From positions 57,676 through 121,675 of the forward strand of contig NZ_JAAKZV010000003.1 in assembly GCF_011044975.1 (NCBI RefSeq): a stretch of DNA of 64,000 bases. Reading direction: 5' to 3'. Source of the stretch: Streptomyces coryli (GTDB lineage Bacteria > Actinomycetota > Actinomycetes > Streptomycetales > Streptomycetaceae). Shown here piece by piece: positions 23,960-32,274 of this stretch. The number at the start of each line of letters is the position of its first letter. Position 1 is the first letter of the stretch. Below the pieces are notes generated by a model. It did no database searches. It was not told the origin of the DNA and saw nothing but the letters and a program-made list of their open reading frames with translations. A program made the translations under genes and the position numbers.

Positions 23960-25126
23960 TCAGGCGGGTGTGCCGAGGAGTTCGTCGAAGGCGGTGGACA
24001 GGGTGCGCCAGCTGGCGCGGCCGGCCTCGTATTCGGTGTCGGTGAGCAGGCAGGAGTCCAGTAGGCGCAGCAGCTGCTCGCGGTCGAGGTCGGGGCCGGT
24101 GAAGGTCAGGTGCTGGGCGCGGTCGCCGTGTTCCGGATGCCAGTCGAGGGCGGCGGCCACGGTGCGGGCCGGCGGTTCCAGCGGCCAGGCGCCGTCCGGC
24201 AGCGCGGCCAGCCACGGCCCCGCCTGCTCGATGCACAGCGCCCCGCCGGTGGCGTCCCAGGACAGCAGCGTGTCCGGCCGGTCGGCGAGCCAGACCCGCC
24301 CCCGGCTGCGCACCGCGGCGCAGGTGATGTCCTCCAGCGCCGCGTACAGCCGCCCGGGATGCAGCGGCCGGCGCCGCTGCCATACGACCGTGCCCACCCC
24401 GAAGGCGTAGGCAGGCTGCGGCAGCAGCGCGCACGCCGGATGCTGCCGCTCCGCGGCCGCCTCGGCGTCGAAGCCGCCCAGCGCCGCCGGGACCAGCCCG
24501 GCCGAGCCGAGGCGATACCGGCGCGCGGTCCCATGCAGCTGCTCCAGCAGTACCGCGTCGGCCGGTTCAGCCACCCCGGCGCACCCGACCGCGAGCACCG
24601 GCGGATATTCGAGCTGCCTGGCGAAGGTGTCGGCGACCGTACGCCGGTCCCCGGGCCCGAGCGCCAGACCCTGCTCATCGAGATCGTCACCGCAGGTCAG
24701 AAACGGCAGCAGCGAATCGGTATCGACGGCGGTGACCACCCCGACCAGCTCGACGCTCCCCTCCGGCGCTCCCGCGATCAACTCGGCGATGCCCTGCGGC
24801 TCCACGGAGTCCCACAGGTCGACCACGATCAGCGGGTACGCCCCGCCGGTGAGCGACAGCAGCGTCGGCACGAGATCGTCGCGTACGGCACAGCAGGTGC
24901 AGTCGGACCGCATCCGCGGCCGCCCCCAGTCCCGCACCCCGCCCGCGTCGCGCACGGTGCGCAGCACCCGGCCGTCCTCGGGCGCGCGCAGATCGTGGTG
25001 GACGGCGACGGCCCCGGGCACCTCGCGCAGCAGCTGCTCGACGGCTTGCGTACGCGCCTCGCTGTGCAGCCCGGCGACGATGACGACCGGCACCGGTGCT
25101 GCTTTCCCTGCTTCGCGCTCCCCCAT
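23960..25126 (-). CDS. CobW-like protein with degenerate P-loop, zinc-starvation cluster
   Basis: A 388-residue protein. It aligns by eye with COG0523/CobW G3E GTPases: an N-terminal beta strand and loop (PVPVVIVAGLHSEART), a CTCC motif at 76-79 in place of the usual C-x-CC metal site, and a C-terminal CobW_C region (RPLHPGRLYAALEDITCAAV, then WHPEHGDRAQHLTFTG). The Walker A GxxGxGKT is replaced by GLHSEART, with no conserved Lys, so ordinary GTPase activity is doubtful. It follows rpmE2 by 1 bp and shares the Zur-like promoter, matching the known link of such genes with zinc starvation; a zinc chaperone role is inferred. Confidence 0.8.
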   Translation of the reverse strand: MGEREAGKAAPVPVVIVAGLHSEARTQAVEQLLREVPGAVAVHHDLRAPEDGRVLRTVRDAGGVRDWGRPRMRSDCTCCAVRDDLVPTLLSLTGGAYPLIVVDLWDSVEPQGIAELIAGAPEGSVELVGVVTAVDTDSLLPFLTCGDDLDEQGLALGPGDRRTVADTFARQLEYPPVLAVGCAGVAEPADAVLLEQLHGTARRYRLGSAGLVPAALGGFDAEAAAERQHPACALLPQPAYAFGVGTVVWQRRRPLHPGRLYAALEDITCAAVRSRGRVWLADRPDTLLSWDATGGALCIEQAGPWLAALPDGAWPLEPPARTVAAALDWHPEHGDRAQHLTFTGPDLDREQLLRLLDSCLLTDTEYEAGRASWRTLSTAFDELLGTPA

Positions 25127-25127
25127 C

Positions 25128-25382
25128 TCAGCGCTCCTGGTGCCGCCCGTAGCGGCGCTCGAAGCGCTCCACCCGGCCGGCGGCGTCGAGGACCTTGGCC
25201 CGGCCGGTGTAGAAGGGGTGGCTCGCGGAGGAGATTTCCACGTCGATGACGGGATAGGTCTGTCCGTCCTCCCACTCGACGGTCTGCCCGCTGGTGGCGG
25301 TGGACCGGGTGAGGAAGGCGAATCCGGCCGACCGGTCGCGGAAGACGACGGGACGGTACGGCGGGTGGATGCCGGGCTTCAT
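25128..25382 (-). CDS. rpmE2: 50S ribosomal protein L31 type B (zinc-independent)
   Basis: An 84-residue protein with the L31 signature ([16 protein letters not shown]..., SASHPFYTG) and no cysteine at all, so it lacks the CxxC zinc site of type A L31. Type B L31 replaces the zinc form under zinc limitation, freeing zinc. It lies between the L33 and CobW-like genes on the minus strand. Confidence 0.97.
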   Translation of the reverse strand: MKPGIHPPYRPVVFRDRSAGFAFLTRSTATSGQTVEWEDGQTYPVIDVEISSASHPFYTGRAKVLDAAGRVERFERRYGRHQER

Positions 25383-25397
25383 GTCTGTCGGCTCCTT

Positions 25398-25562
25398 TCA
25401 GCGCTCTTCGCGGAACATCACATGCCGGCCTGCGACCGGGTCGTACTTGCGCAGCTGCAGCCGGTCGGGGTCGTTGCGGCGGTTCTTTCGGGTCACGTAG
25501 GTGAAGCCGGTGCCCGCGGTGGAGCGGAGTTTGATCACCGGCCGCAGTTCGTTGCTGGCCAT
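25398..25562 (-). CDS. rpmG: 50S ribosomal protein L33, cysteine-free paralogue
   Basis: A 54-residue protein ([20 protein letters not shown], then [19 protein letters not shown]) without the two CxxC pairs of zinc-type L33. The ATG at 25562 has no usable ribosome binding site but stands 7 bases from TATGCT, a TANNNT -10 box, so it is probably translated from a leaderless message. First gene of the minus-strand arm of the Zur-like cluster. Confidence 0.95.
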   Translation of the reverse strand: MASNELRPVIKLRSTAGTGFTYVTRKNRRNDPDRLQLRKYDPVAGRHVMFREER

Positions 25563-25569
25563 GCCCCAC

Positions 25570-25575
25570 AGCATA
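25570..25575 (-). promoter_or_regulatory. -10 box of the rpmG operon
   Basis: TATGCT on the minus strand, 7 bases before the rpmG ATG, which would give a leaderless transcript. It adjoins the Zur-like box. Confidence 0.5.
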
Positions 25576-25577
25576 CA

Positions 25578-25592
25578 TGAACACGGTTTTCA
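25578..25592. promoter_or_regulatory. Zur-like box between the divergent ribosomal protein genes
   Basis: TGAACACGGTTTTCA is a 7-1-7 inverted repeat close to the Streptomyces Zur consensus (about TGAAAATGATTTTCA), matching 11 of 15 positions. It sits just upstream of the rpmG -10 box and 60 bp before rpmB, so one repressor could close both promoters when zinc is plentiful. Confidence 0.75.
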
Positions 25593-25600
25593 TTATCAGG

Positions 25601-25606
25601 TAGGGT
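25601..25606 (+). promoter_or_regulatory. -10 box of the rpmB operon
   Basis: TAGGGT (TANNNT type) 9 bp to the right of the Zur-like box and 46 bp before the rpmB ATG. No clear -35 hexamer. Confidence 0.4.
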
Positions 25607-25652
25607 GTCGGCGACACCTTGCCACCACCAACCCACCTGGAGGGACCCGCAC

Positions 25653-25889
25653 ATGTCGGCCCGATGCCAGCTGACCGGCCGCACGCCCGGCTTCGGCAAC
25701 AACATCTCCCACTCCCACCGCCGCACCCGGCGCCGCTTCGACCCGAACATCCAGCGCAAGCGGTACTGGCTGCCCGGCGAGGGCCGCCACATCCGGCTCA
25801 CGCTGAGCGCCAAGGGCATCAAGGCCATCGACGCGATGGGCATCGAGCGGGCCGTGGCGAAGATGCGCGCCCGCGGGGAGAAGATCTGA
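25653..25889 (+). CDS. rpmB: 50S ribosomal protein L28, zinc-free paralogue
   Basis: A 78-residue protein with the L28 core ([20 protein letters not shown]). It has a single Cys near the start and lacks the Cys pairs of zinc-binding L28. GGAGGG precedes the ATG. The stop TGA overlaps the S14 start by one base (TGATG). Expected to replace the zinc form when Zur is released. Confidence 0.96.
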   Translation: MSARCQLTGRTPGFGNNISHSHRRTRRRFDPNIQRKRYWLPGEGRHIRLTLSAKGIKAIDAMGIERAVAKMRARGEKI

Positions 25890-26194
25890 TGGCCAAGACC
25901 AGCAAGATCGCCAAGAACGCCAGGCGCCGGGCCGTCGTCGCCCGCTACGCCGCCCGCCGGGCGGAGCTGAAGGAACTCATCCGCAAGCCCTCCACCCCGC
26001 CCGAGGAGCGCGCGGCCGCCCAGCGCGAGCTGCGCGCCCAGCCGCGCGACGCCAGCGCCACCCGCGTACGCAACCGCGACGCCGTCGACGGCCGCCCGCG
26101 CGGCTATCAGCGCGCCTTCGGCCTCTCCCGCATCAACCTCCGCATCCACGCCCACGCCGGCCACCTGCCCGGCGTCCGCAAGGCCAGCTGGTGA
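25889..26194 (+). CDS. rpsN: 30S ribosomal protein S14, zinc-free long form
   Basis: A 101-residue protein ([20 protein letters not shown], then [24 protein letters not shown]) of the long type, as in E. coli, without the zinc-ribbon cysteines of the short form. Translationally coupled to rpmB and followed by rpmF after 12 bp. Confidence 0.96.
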   Translation: MAKTSKIAKNARRRAVVARYAARRAELKELIRKPSTPPEERAAAQRELRAQPRDASATRVRNRDAVDGRPRGYQRAFGLSRINLRIHAHAGHLPGVRKASW

Positions 26195-26206
26195 AAGGAC
26201 CCGACC

Positions 26207-26377
26207 ATGGCCGTACCCAAGCGCAAGCTCTCCCGCTCCAACACCCGCCACCGCCGCGCCCAGTGGAAGGCCACCGCGCCGCAGCTGGTGCCCGTGACCA
26301 TCGACGGCTCCACATACCGCGTGCCGCCGCACCTGGTCCGGGCGTACCAGCGCGGCCTGCTGCGCTTTGAGGGCTGA
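26207..26377 (+). CDS. rpmF: 50S ribosomal protein L32, zinc-free paralogue
   Basis: A 56-residue protein starting [20 protein letters not shown], diagnostic of L32. The C-terminal half has no cysteine, whereas ordinary actinobacterial L32 carries a four-Cys zinc ribbon there. GAAAGGA precedes the ATG. Last intact gene of the plus-strand arm. Confidence 0.95.
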   Translation: MAVPKRKLSRSNTRHRRAQWKATAPQLVPVTIDGSTYRVPPHLVRAYQRGLLRFEG

Positions 26378-26497
26378 CCGCTCCGGATCGTCGGCGCGGT
26401 CACCGACTGGACGCGGCAGCTGCCCGAAGCTCTCCGGATGTGGCGAGAGCGGACGGCCGCGATCCGCGTCGGTGACCGCGCCGAGATCATCAACTAG
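26378..26497 (+). pseudogene. Start-less coding-like fragment after rpmF
   Basis: In the rpmF frame but after its stop, 39 sense codons run to TAG at 26495-26497, reading ...IVGAVTDWTRQLPEALRMW and ending GDRAEIIN. It has the look of a real C-terminal tail, with loose similarity to EACC1-like effector-associated components, but no start codon or ribosome binding site. It overlaps the metE stop by 8 bases. Probably a gene remnant; the long inverted repeat here may instead be the selected feature. Confidence 0.35.
26391..26484. terminator. 17-bp perfect inverted repeat between convergent rpmF and metE
   Basis: Arms TCGGCGCGGTCACCGAC (26391-26407) and GTCGGTGACCGCGCCGA (26468-26484) pair perfectly across a 60-base loop that holds a smaller hairpin (GCTCTC...GAGAGC). 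It could stop transcription from both sides. There is no T-tract, so an intrinsic terminator of the usual kind is not certain. Confidence 0.45.
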
Positions 26498-28805
26498 GCA
26501 GTTCCTCCCGGACCGTACGGGCCGCCGCCACCAGGTTCTCCAGCGACGCGCGCGTCTCCGGCCAGCCGCGGGTCTTCAGGCCGCAGTCGGGGTTGACCCA
26601 CAGCCGCTCGGGCGGGATCGCCTCGAGGCCGGTGCGCAGCAGCGCCGCCGCCTCCTCGGTGCTCGGCACCCGCGGGGAGTGGATGTCGTACACGCCGGGT
26701 CCTGCCTCCCGCGGATAGCCGTGGGCGGCGAGTTCGCGGGCGACCTGCATGTGGGAGCGGGCCGCCTCCAGGCTGATCACGTCGGCGTCGAGGTCGTCAA
26801 TGGCCTGCACGATGTCGCCGAACTCGGCGTAGCACATGTGAGTGTGGATCTGCGTGTCCGGACGCACCCCGCCGGTGGTGAGGCGGAAGGCCTCCGTGGC
26901 CCAGGCCAGATACGCGGCACGCTCGGCCGCGCGCAGCGGGAGGGTCTCGCGCAGCGCGGGCTCGTCCACCTGGATCACTGAAGTGCCCGCCCGCTCCAGG
27001 TCGTTCACCTCGTCGCGCAGGGCGAGGGCGACCTGGCGCGCGGTGTCGGCGAGCGGCTGGTCGTCACGGACGAAGGACCAGGCGAGCATGGTCACCGGGC
27101 CGGTGAGCATGCCCTTGACCGGGCGGTCGGTGAGCGACTGGGCGTAACGCGTCCAGCGCACCGTCATCGGCTCCCGCCGGGAGAGGTCGCCGGCCAGGAT
27201 CGGCGGGCGGACGTAGCGGGTGCCGTAGGACTGGACCCAGCCGTGCTGGGTGGCGAGGTAGCCGGTGAGCTGCTCGGCGAAGTACTGGACCATGTCGTTG
27301 CGTTCCGGCTCGCCGTGCACCAGCACGTCCAGGCCGGCCTTCTCCTGGAAGGAGATCACCTCGCGGATCTCGGCGGTGATGCGGTCCTCGTACGCGGTCG
27401 CGTCGATGCGGCCCGCCCGCAGATCGGCGCGCGCGGTGCGCAGCTCGGTGGTCTGCGGGAAGGAGCCGATGGTGGTGACCGGCAGCAGCGGCAGGTCGAG
27501 ATGGGCGCGCTGGGCGGCGGAGCGCTCGGCGTACGGCTGCGCGCGGCGGGTGTCGGCGGCGGTGACGGCCGCGGCGCGGGCCCGTACCGCCGGATCGCGG
27601 GTGATCGGGGAGGCGGCGCGGGAGGCCAGGTCGGCGCGGTTGGCGGCCAGTTCGGCGGTGATGGTGCCGGTGCCGTGGGTGAGGCCCTTGGCGAGGGTCG
27701 CGACCTCGGCGGTCTTCTGGACGGCGAAGGCCAGCCAGCGCCTGATCTGCGGTTGGATGCCGTGTTCCGCCGCCGCGTCGAGCGGCACGTGCAGCAGCGA
27801 GCAGGACGCGGCCACGTCGACCCGGTCGGCGAGCGCGAGGAGGGTGCCGAGACGGGCGAGGGACTGCTCCAGGTCGTTGGCCCAGATGTTGCGGCCGTTG
27901 ACGACTCCGGCGACCAGGCGCTTGCCGGGCAGGCCGCCGGCGGCGGCGAGGTCGTCCAGGTTCGCGGCCGCGGATTCCGTGAAGTCGAGGGCGAGGCCGT
28001 CGACCGGGGCCTTGGCGAGCATCGGCAGGGCCGCGCCGAGGCGGTCGAAGTACGACGCGATCAGGAGCTTCGGACGGTCGGTGAGCGCGCCGAGGTCGCG
28101 GTAGGCGCGTTCGGCGGCGTTGAGTTCGGCCGGGGTGCGGTCCTGCACCAGGGCGGGCTCGTCCAGTTGCACCCATTCGGCACCGGCCGCCCGCAGGTCG
28201 GCGAGGACCTCGGCGTATACGGGCAGCAGCCGGTCCAGGAGCGTGAGCGGGTCGAAGCCGGCGGGCACGCCCGGCGCGGGCTTGGCCAGCAGCAGATACG
28301 TGATCGGCCCGACCAGGACCGGGCGCGGCGTGTGGCCGAGGGCGAGCGCCTCCGTGAACTCCCCCACCTGCTTGGTGGAGTCGGCCGCGAAGACCGTGTC
28401 CGGGCCGAGCTCCGGGACCAGGTAGTGGTAGTTGGTGTCGAACCACTTCGTCATCTCCAGCGGCGCGACGTCCTGCGTGCCGCGGGCCATGGCGAAGTAG
28501 CCGTCCAGTGCGTCGGCGGCCACGGCGGCGCGGTGCCGCGCGGGGATGGCGCCGACCATGACGGTGGTGTCGAGCACATGGTCGTAATACGAGAAGTCGC
28601 CGGTCGGGACCTCGTGGAGGCCGGCGTCGGCCAACTGCCGCCAGTTGCCGGCGCGCAGCCCGGCCGCGGTGGTCCGGAGCGAATCCGCGCTGACGCGGCC
28701 CTTCCAGTAGCCCTCGATCGCCTTCTTCAGTTCCCGGTTACGGCCCTGGCGGGGGTAGCCGTACACGGTGGCCCGTGCTGCCGCGGCTGCGGTCCTGGTG
28801 GTCAC
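26490..28805 (-). CDS. metE: Cobalamin-independent methionine synthase
   Basis: A 771-residue protein of typical MetE length with both halves of the duplicated barrel. The zinc ligands are visible: the His and Cys in [12 protein letters not shown] and the second Cys in [10 protein letters not shown]. It methylates homocysteine from 5-methyltetrahydrofolate in the cytoplasm. The GTG at 28805 follows AAGGAGA by 8 bases, and the Shine-Dalgarno lies in the palindrome GGAGATCTCC (28806-28815). A cobalamin riboswitch upstream explains control: metE is shut down when B12 allows MetH to work. Confidence 0.97.
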   Translation of the reverse strand: MTTRTAAAAARATVYGYPRQGRNRELKKAIEGYWKGRVSADSLRTTAAGLRAGNWRQLADAGLHEVPTGDFSYYDHVLDTTVMVGAIPARHRAAVAADALDGYFAMARGTQDVAPLEMTKWFDTNYHYLVPELGPDTVFAADSTKQVGEFTEALALGHTPRPVLVGPITYLLLAKPAPGVPAGFDPLTLLDRLLPVYAEVLADLRAAGAEWVQLDEPALVQDRTPAELNAAERAYRDLGALTDRPKLLIASYFDRLGAALPMLAKAPVDGLALDFTESAAANLDDLAAAGGLPGKRLVAGVVNGRNIWANDLEQSLARLGTLLALADRVDVAASCSLLHVPLDAAAEHGIQPQIRRWLAFAVQKTAEVATLAKGLTHGTGTITAELAANRADLASRAASPITRDPAVRARAAAVTAADTRRAQPYAERSAAQRAHLDLPLLPVTTIGSFPQTTELRTARADLRAGRIDATAYEDRITAEIREVISFQEKAGLDVLVHGEPERNDMVQYFAEQLTGYLATQHGWVQSYGTRYVRPPILAGDLSRREPMTVRWTRYAQSLTDRPVKGMLTGPVTMLAWSFVRDDQPLADTARQVALALRDEVNDLERAGTSVIQVDEPALRETLPLRAAERAAYLAWATEAFRLTTGGVRPDTQIHTHMCYAEFGDIVQAIDDLDADVISLEAARSHMQVARELAAHGYPREAGPGVYDIHSPRVPSTEEAAALLRTGLEAIPPERLWVNPDCGLKTRGWPETRASLENLVAAARTVREELPS

Positions 28806-28954
28806 GGAGATCTCCTTCGCGAGATGTATCCCTGAGATCCCGGTGCCGGGACGAGAACGCGAAGGGTGCCGGCCGGGCGGAAGCGATCCGCGCGCAATGC
28901 CGCGCGGCCGTCCGCCTGTCCGTACGCCGACCCGCCCTCGAGGTCACCGGGATA

Positions 28955-28980
28955 TCCGCGCACGGGGGTCCGTGCGCGGA
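28955..28980 (-). terminator. Strong hairpin in the metE leader (riboswitch expression platform)
   Basis: An 11-bp perfect stem (TCCGCGCACGG / CCGTGCGCGGA) with a 4-base loop lies directly downstream of the aptamer on the minus strand, 150 bases before metE. It is well placed to be the ligand-responsive terminator; there is no long U tract, as is common in high-GC actinomycetes. Confidence 0.6.
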
Positions 28981-29155
28981 CAGCGGGCAGGTCTTCGGAC
29001 TCGCGGGCACCAGCCCTTGCCAGGGCCGTCCTACTGGCCGTCGCTTCCCGGACCCACTGCTTCGGGCCCAGTGCTTGATGACGGCGGTCGTTCCCACTCA
29101 CCGCTGCGGGGCAGTCCCGGATTCCCACCGGGTTCCCTCTTACGACGCGTCCCGC
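28981..29155 (-). ncRNA. Cobalamin (AdoCbl) riboswitch of metE
   Basis: On the minus strand the conserved segments appear in order: AGAGGGAA, GGTGGGAATCC, GGGACTGCCCCGCAGCGGTGA, then GGGAAGCGACGGCCAGTAGG, and finally GCGAGTCCGAAGACCTGCC. These match the B12-box class riboswitch. With B12 bound it should reduce metE expression. The first part of the aptamer DNA is also the 3' end of the Cmx-like gene's frame. Exact outer limits of P1 are not certain to a few bases. Confidence 0.93.
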
Positions 29156-30362
29156 CTGGCGGACGGGGCGAACCAGCTGCGGCAACCACCTTACGCGCAG
29201 GGGCTCCACCCGCCGCGACCACATTGCGGAACGGGATGGCGACGAGCAGCGCGAGCAGGACGAGGAGTCCGCTCGCCCAGAACGGTCCGAGGTCACCGGC
29301 CGCGGTGCTGAGCGTGGTCGCGGCGATGAGCGGGCCGACGACGGCGCCGGTGTTGAGCGCGGCGGTCGCGTAGGCGCCGGCGATGGTGGGGGCGCCCGCG
29401 GCCTCGTAAAGGACGCGGGTGATCAGCGTGCTGCCCAGCGCGAAGGACAGGGCGCCCTGGACGAGCAAGAGGATCAGCAGCGCGGCCGGGTGGTCCGCCA
29501 GCACGGCGAGCGCCGGCCATCCGAGAAGCAGCAGCGGGCCGCCGGCGGCGAGGATCCGGCCGGGGTGCCGGTCGGACCAGCGGCCGGCGGCGGTGACCCC
29601 GGCGAAGGAGCCGATGCCGAAGGTCACCAGGGCGACGGAGACCCACAGTTCGTCGAGACCGGCCGTGTCGGTCACGACCGGTGCGAGGTAGGTGAAGCCG
29701 GCGAAGGTGGCCGCGTTCACCAGCGCGCCGAGCAGCATCACCAGCTGCAGGCGGGGGCGTTGGAGCTGGGCGAGCTCCGCCCGCAGGCCCGGCCCGGCGG
29801 CGGCGCTCTGCTCCGCCCGGCGCGCCGGGATGCCGGTGAGGACGCCGAGGGCGGCGGGCAGGCAGAGCGCGGCGACCGCCCAGAAGGTGGCGCGCCAGCC
29901 GAGCAGGGTGCCGAGCAGCGAGCCGCCGGGCACGCCGGCGATGGTGGCCAGCGTGGTGCCCGAGAGCAGGACGGCGAGGGCCCGGCCCTTCTTGTCGGAC
30001 GGGACGAGCGTGGCGGCGGTCGTCAGCGCTACGGCGAGGAAGCCGGCGTTCGCGAGGGCGGCGAGCACGCGGGTCGCGAACAGGACCGTAAAGCTGGAGG
30101 TGGCGGCGCCCACGGCGTGGGCGGCCGCGAAGACCAGCAGAAACCCGAGCAGGCTCGCGCGCCCGGGCCACCCGCGGGCCAGGGCCGCCATGAGCGGGGC
30201 GCCGACGACCATGCCGACCGCGAAGGCCGGGGTGAGCAGGCCGGCGGTCGCGACGGTGACGTCCACGTCCGCGGCGATGGCCGGCAGCAGGCCGGCGAGC
30301 ATGAATTCCGAGGTGCCCATGGCGAAGACCGCCAGGGCAAGCAGATACAGCGGGAAAGGCAT
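29031..30362 (-). CDS. cmx: Cmx/CmrA-type MFS drug efflux protein
   Basis: A 443-residue protein with twelve hydrophobic helices. MPFPLYLLALAVFAMGTSEFMLAGLLPAIA and the antiporter block ALANAGFLAVALTTAATLVPSDKKGRA are close to chloramphenicol exporters of the Cmx/CmrA group. The transporter core ends near residue 400; the last 40-odd codons (from about SPRPPGGTRRK) are the metE riboswitch read as protein. The start at 30362 is chosen by family match and CGGAG 8 bases before it; an in-frame ATG at 30401 is possible. Upstream lie a 21-codon leader frame and a hairpin, suggesting induction by ribosome-targeting drugs. Substrate not proven. Confidence 0.85.
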   Translation of the reverse strand: MPFPLYLLALAVFAMGTSEFMLAGLLPAIAADVDVTVATAGLLTPAFAVGMVVGAPLMAALARGWPGRASLLGFLLVFAAAHAVGAATSSFTVLFATRVLAALANAGFLAVALTTAATLVPSDKKGRALAVLLSGTTLATIAGVPGGSLLGTLLGWRATFWAVAALCLPAALGVLTGIPARRAEQSAAAGPGLRAELAQLQRPRLQLVMLLGALVNAATFAGFTYLAPVVTDTAGLDELWVSVALVTFGIGSFAGVTAAGRWSDRHPGRILAAGGPLLLLGWPALAVLADHPAALLILLLVQGALSFALGSTLITRVLYEAAGAPTIAGAYATAALNTGAVVGPLIAATTLSTAAGDLGPFWASGLLVLLALLVAIPFRNVVAAGGAPARKVVAAAGSPRPPGGTRRKREPGGNPGLPRSGEWERPPSSSTGPEAVGPGSDGQ

Positions 30363-30436
30363 CGAGTGGCTCCGAGGTGAGGAGAAGCACGAGAGGGACA
30401 TCTCGTCACCGCGGCCAGCACCCCGGGGGTGCGCGC

Positions 30437-30460
30437 GTCCGGCCGCGAAGCGCGGCGGAC
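30437..30460 (-). promoter_or_regulatory. Hairpin between the leader peptide and the efflux gene
   Basis: GTCCGCCGCG and CGCGGCCGGAC pair around a short CTT loop with one bulged base. It lies after the leader stop and before the efflux start, where an attenuator is expected. Confidence 0.45.
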
Positions 30461-30475
30461 GGCGGGGCTACGAAC

Positions 30476-30541
30476 TCAGAGGTTCAGGGGGCTGACGGCG
30501 TGACCGAAAGCCCCCACCTTGTCTGACTCAGGACTCGACAT
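30476..30541 (-). CDS. 21-residue leader peptide of the efflux gene
   Basis: A short frame beginning MSSPESDK and ending HAVSPLNL, 114 bp upstream of the efflux start on the same strand. Its ATG is 7 bases from the -10 box TAGCGT (30549-30554), so it is likely leaderless. A hairpin follows. The arrangement fits ribosome stalling on a short leader that frees the downstream gene when antibiotic is present, as known for several streptomycete resistance genes. Small size limits certainty. Confidence 0.6.
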   Translation of the reverse strand: MSSPESDKVGAFGHAVSPLNL

Positions 30542-30548
30542 GCGGCGC

Positions 30549-30554
30549 ACGCTA
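30549..30554 (-). promoter_or_regulatory. -10 box for the leader peptide/efflux transcript
   Basis: TAGCGT on the minus strand, 7 bases before the leader ATG. No good -35 is seen. Confidence 0.45.
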
Positions 30555-30630
30555 CCTGACGGGTGCCGGGCGAAGCACGTCGGTTTCCGGGGGCGACTTC
30601 GGCGGACCTGCGCCGGGCGCCGCCCGACCG

Positions 30631-30636
30631 TACCGT
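30631..30636 (+). promoter_or_regulatory. -10 box of the Slp-like peptidase gene
   Basis: TACCGT, 7 bases before the ATG at 30644; no ribosome binding site, so a leaderless message is likely. Confidence 0.4.
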
Positions 30637-30643
30637 GACTCAC

Positions 30644-32263
30644 ATGCGCGACAAACCTCTTATATGGGCACGAGGGCCGCGTCGCGGCGCCACCGCCCTG
30701 CTCGCCTCCGTCGCGGCCCTGGCGCTCGTCCAGCCGGTGGTGCTCCCCACCACCGTCGCCGCCGATACGTCCCACGGCGAGCTCGCTCCGTATTACGGCC
30801 AGAAGATCTCCTGGAAGAACTGTGCCGCGCAGCAGTCCAAGGAGCTCAGGGAGGCCGGCTTCACTCCACCGGCCTACGCGAAGCGGCTGCAGTGCGGCTC
30901 CGTCAAGGCGCCCAGGATCTACGCCTCCCCCGGCCGCGGCGACGTCGAGATCCACATGGTCCGCCTCCCCAAGACCGGCGACGGCGAGCGCCCCGGCTCG
31001 CTGGTGCTGAACTTCGGCGGCCCCGGCGAGTCCGGCATGGAGGGGCTGCGCGAGATGGGCGCTAAGTTCGCCACCCTCAATCAGCGCTACGACCTGGTGG
31101 CCCACGACCCGCGCGGCGTCGGCGCCAGCGCGCCGGTCGAGTGCGCGCAGCCCGACGAGGCCGACCTGGAGGGGTTCGAGGAGACGGACCGGACCCCGGA
31201 CAACCCCACCGAGGCCGAGGTCCTGGCCGCCGTCAACGGCACCCTCAACGAGGCGTGCCGCCGCTCCGCGGGCCGCCTTCTCCCCTGGGTCGGCACCGTC
31301 GCCTCCACCCGCGACCTGGACGTGCTGCGTGCCGCGCTGGGCGACAAGAAGCTGAATTACCTGGGCTTCTCGTACGGGACCTTCCTGGGCGCCAACTACC
31401 TGCACAAGTTCCCCGGCAACGCGGGGCGCGTGGTCCTGGACGGCGTCGAGAACCCCACCCAGACCCCGCGCGAGGAGCTGGAGAGCCAGGCCAAGGCGTT
31501 CGACCACGCCATGGACGACTTCCTCGCCGACTGCGCACAGCGTGGGGCGCGGCAGTGCCCGCTCGGCACCGACCCGAAGGAGGCGAAGGAGGGCCTGGAG
31601 GCGCTCTTCACCGCCCTCGACGGCAAGACGCTGCCGACGGACGCCGGCGGCCTGGACCAGGACGTCTTCGTCAACGCCATGAAGAACGCCATGTACAGCA
31701 AGGGCGACGGCTGGCCGGCCCTGCGCCGGGCGTTCGGCGCGCTGCTCGACGACGATGACGGCGCCCCGCTGGCGGCGCTCGGCGGCGCCACCCCCGGCAA
31801 TGGGCTGCGCACCGCGGACGGCGGGGCCGGTGAGCAGGCCGCCGACAACAGCGACGACGCCTTCCGCGCCATCAACTGCCGCGACACCAGCAAGCGTTAC
31901 GGCCCCAAGGACTACACCGCGGCCCTCGCCGACTTCACCAAGGCCTCCCCCCTCTTCGGCAAGCTCGTCGCCAACGAGCTGCTGCAGTGCACCGACTGGC
32001 CGGTCGCCGGCGACAACGACCCGCACCGGGTGGACGCCGAGGGAGCCCCGAAGGCCCTCCTGGTCGCCACGGTGAACGACCCGGCCACCCCGTATCCCGG
32101 CGGCGTGGCCCTGGCCAAGGCGCTGGGCAATGACTCGGTCGAGCTGACCTACACCGGCGACGGCCACGGCGCGTACGTGACGAACAGCCGCTGCGTGCAC
32201 AGCAAGGTCGAGGACTTCCTCTTCGACGGGAAGCTGCCGAAGGCAGGAACCAAGTGCAACTGA
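30644..32263 (+). CDS. Secreted alpha/beta hydrolase, Slp/tripeptidyl aminopeptidase type
   Basis: A 539-residue protein with a signal peptide (basic RGPRRGAT, hydrophobic core, TTVAA cleavage region near 40). The oxyanion segment LNFGGPGESG, the nucleophile in LGFSYGTFLG, the acid in TVNDPATPY and the His in GDGHGAY form the catalytic set of mycelium-associated Slp/Tap peptidases (S33 type, with a TAP-like C-terminal domain). Expected to release short peptides outside the cell. Four or more Cys suggest disulfides. Divergent from the efflux leader. Confidence 0.9.
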   Translation: MRDKPLIWARGPRRGATALLASVAALALVQPVVLPTTVAADTSHGELAPYYGQKISWKNCAAQQSKELREAGFTPPAYAKRLQCGSVKAPRIYASPGRGDVEIHMVRLPKTGDGERPGSLVLNFGGPGESGMEGLREMGAKFATLNQRYDLVAHDPRGVGASAPVECAQPDEADLEGFEETDRTPDNPTEAEVLAAVNGTLNEACRRSAGRLLPWVGTVASTRDLDVLRAALGDKKLNYLGFSYGTFLGANYLHKFPGNAGRVVLDGVENPTQTPREELESQAKAFDHAMDDFLADCAQRGARQCPLGTDPKEAKEGLEALFTALDGKTLPTDAGGLDQDVFVNAMKNAMYSKGDGWPALRRAFGALLDDDDGAPLAALGGATPGNGLRTADGGAGEQAADNSDDAFRAINCRDTSKRYGPKDYTAALADFTKASPLFGKLVANELLQCTDWPVAGDNDPHRVDAEGAPKALLVATVNDPATPYPGGVALAKALGNDSVELTYTGDGHGAYVTNSRCVHSKVEDFLFDGKLPKAGTKCN

Positions 32264-32274
32264 CGTTCTGGTAG

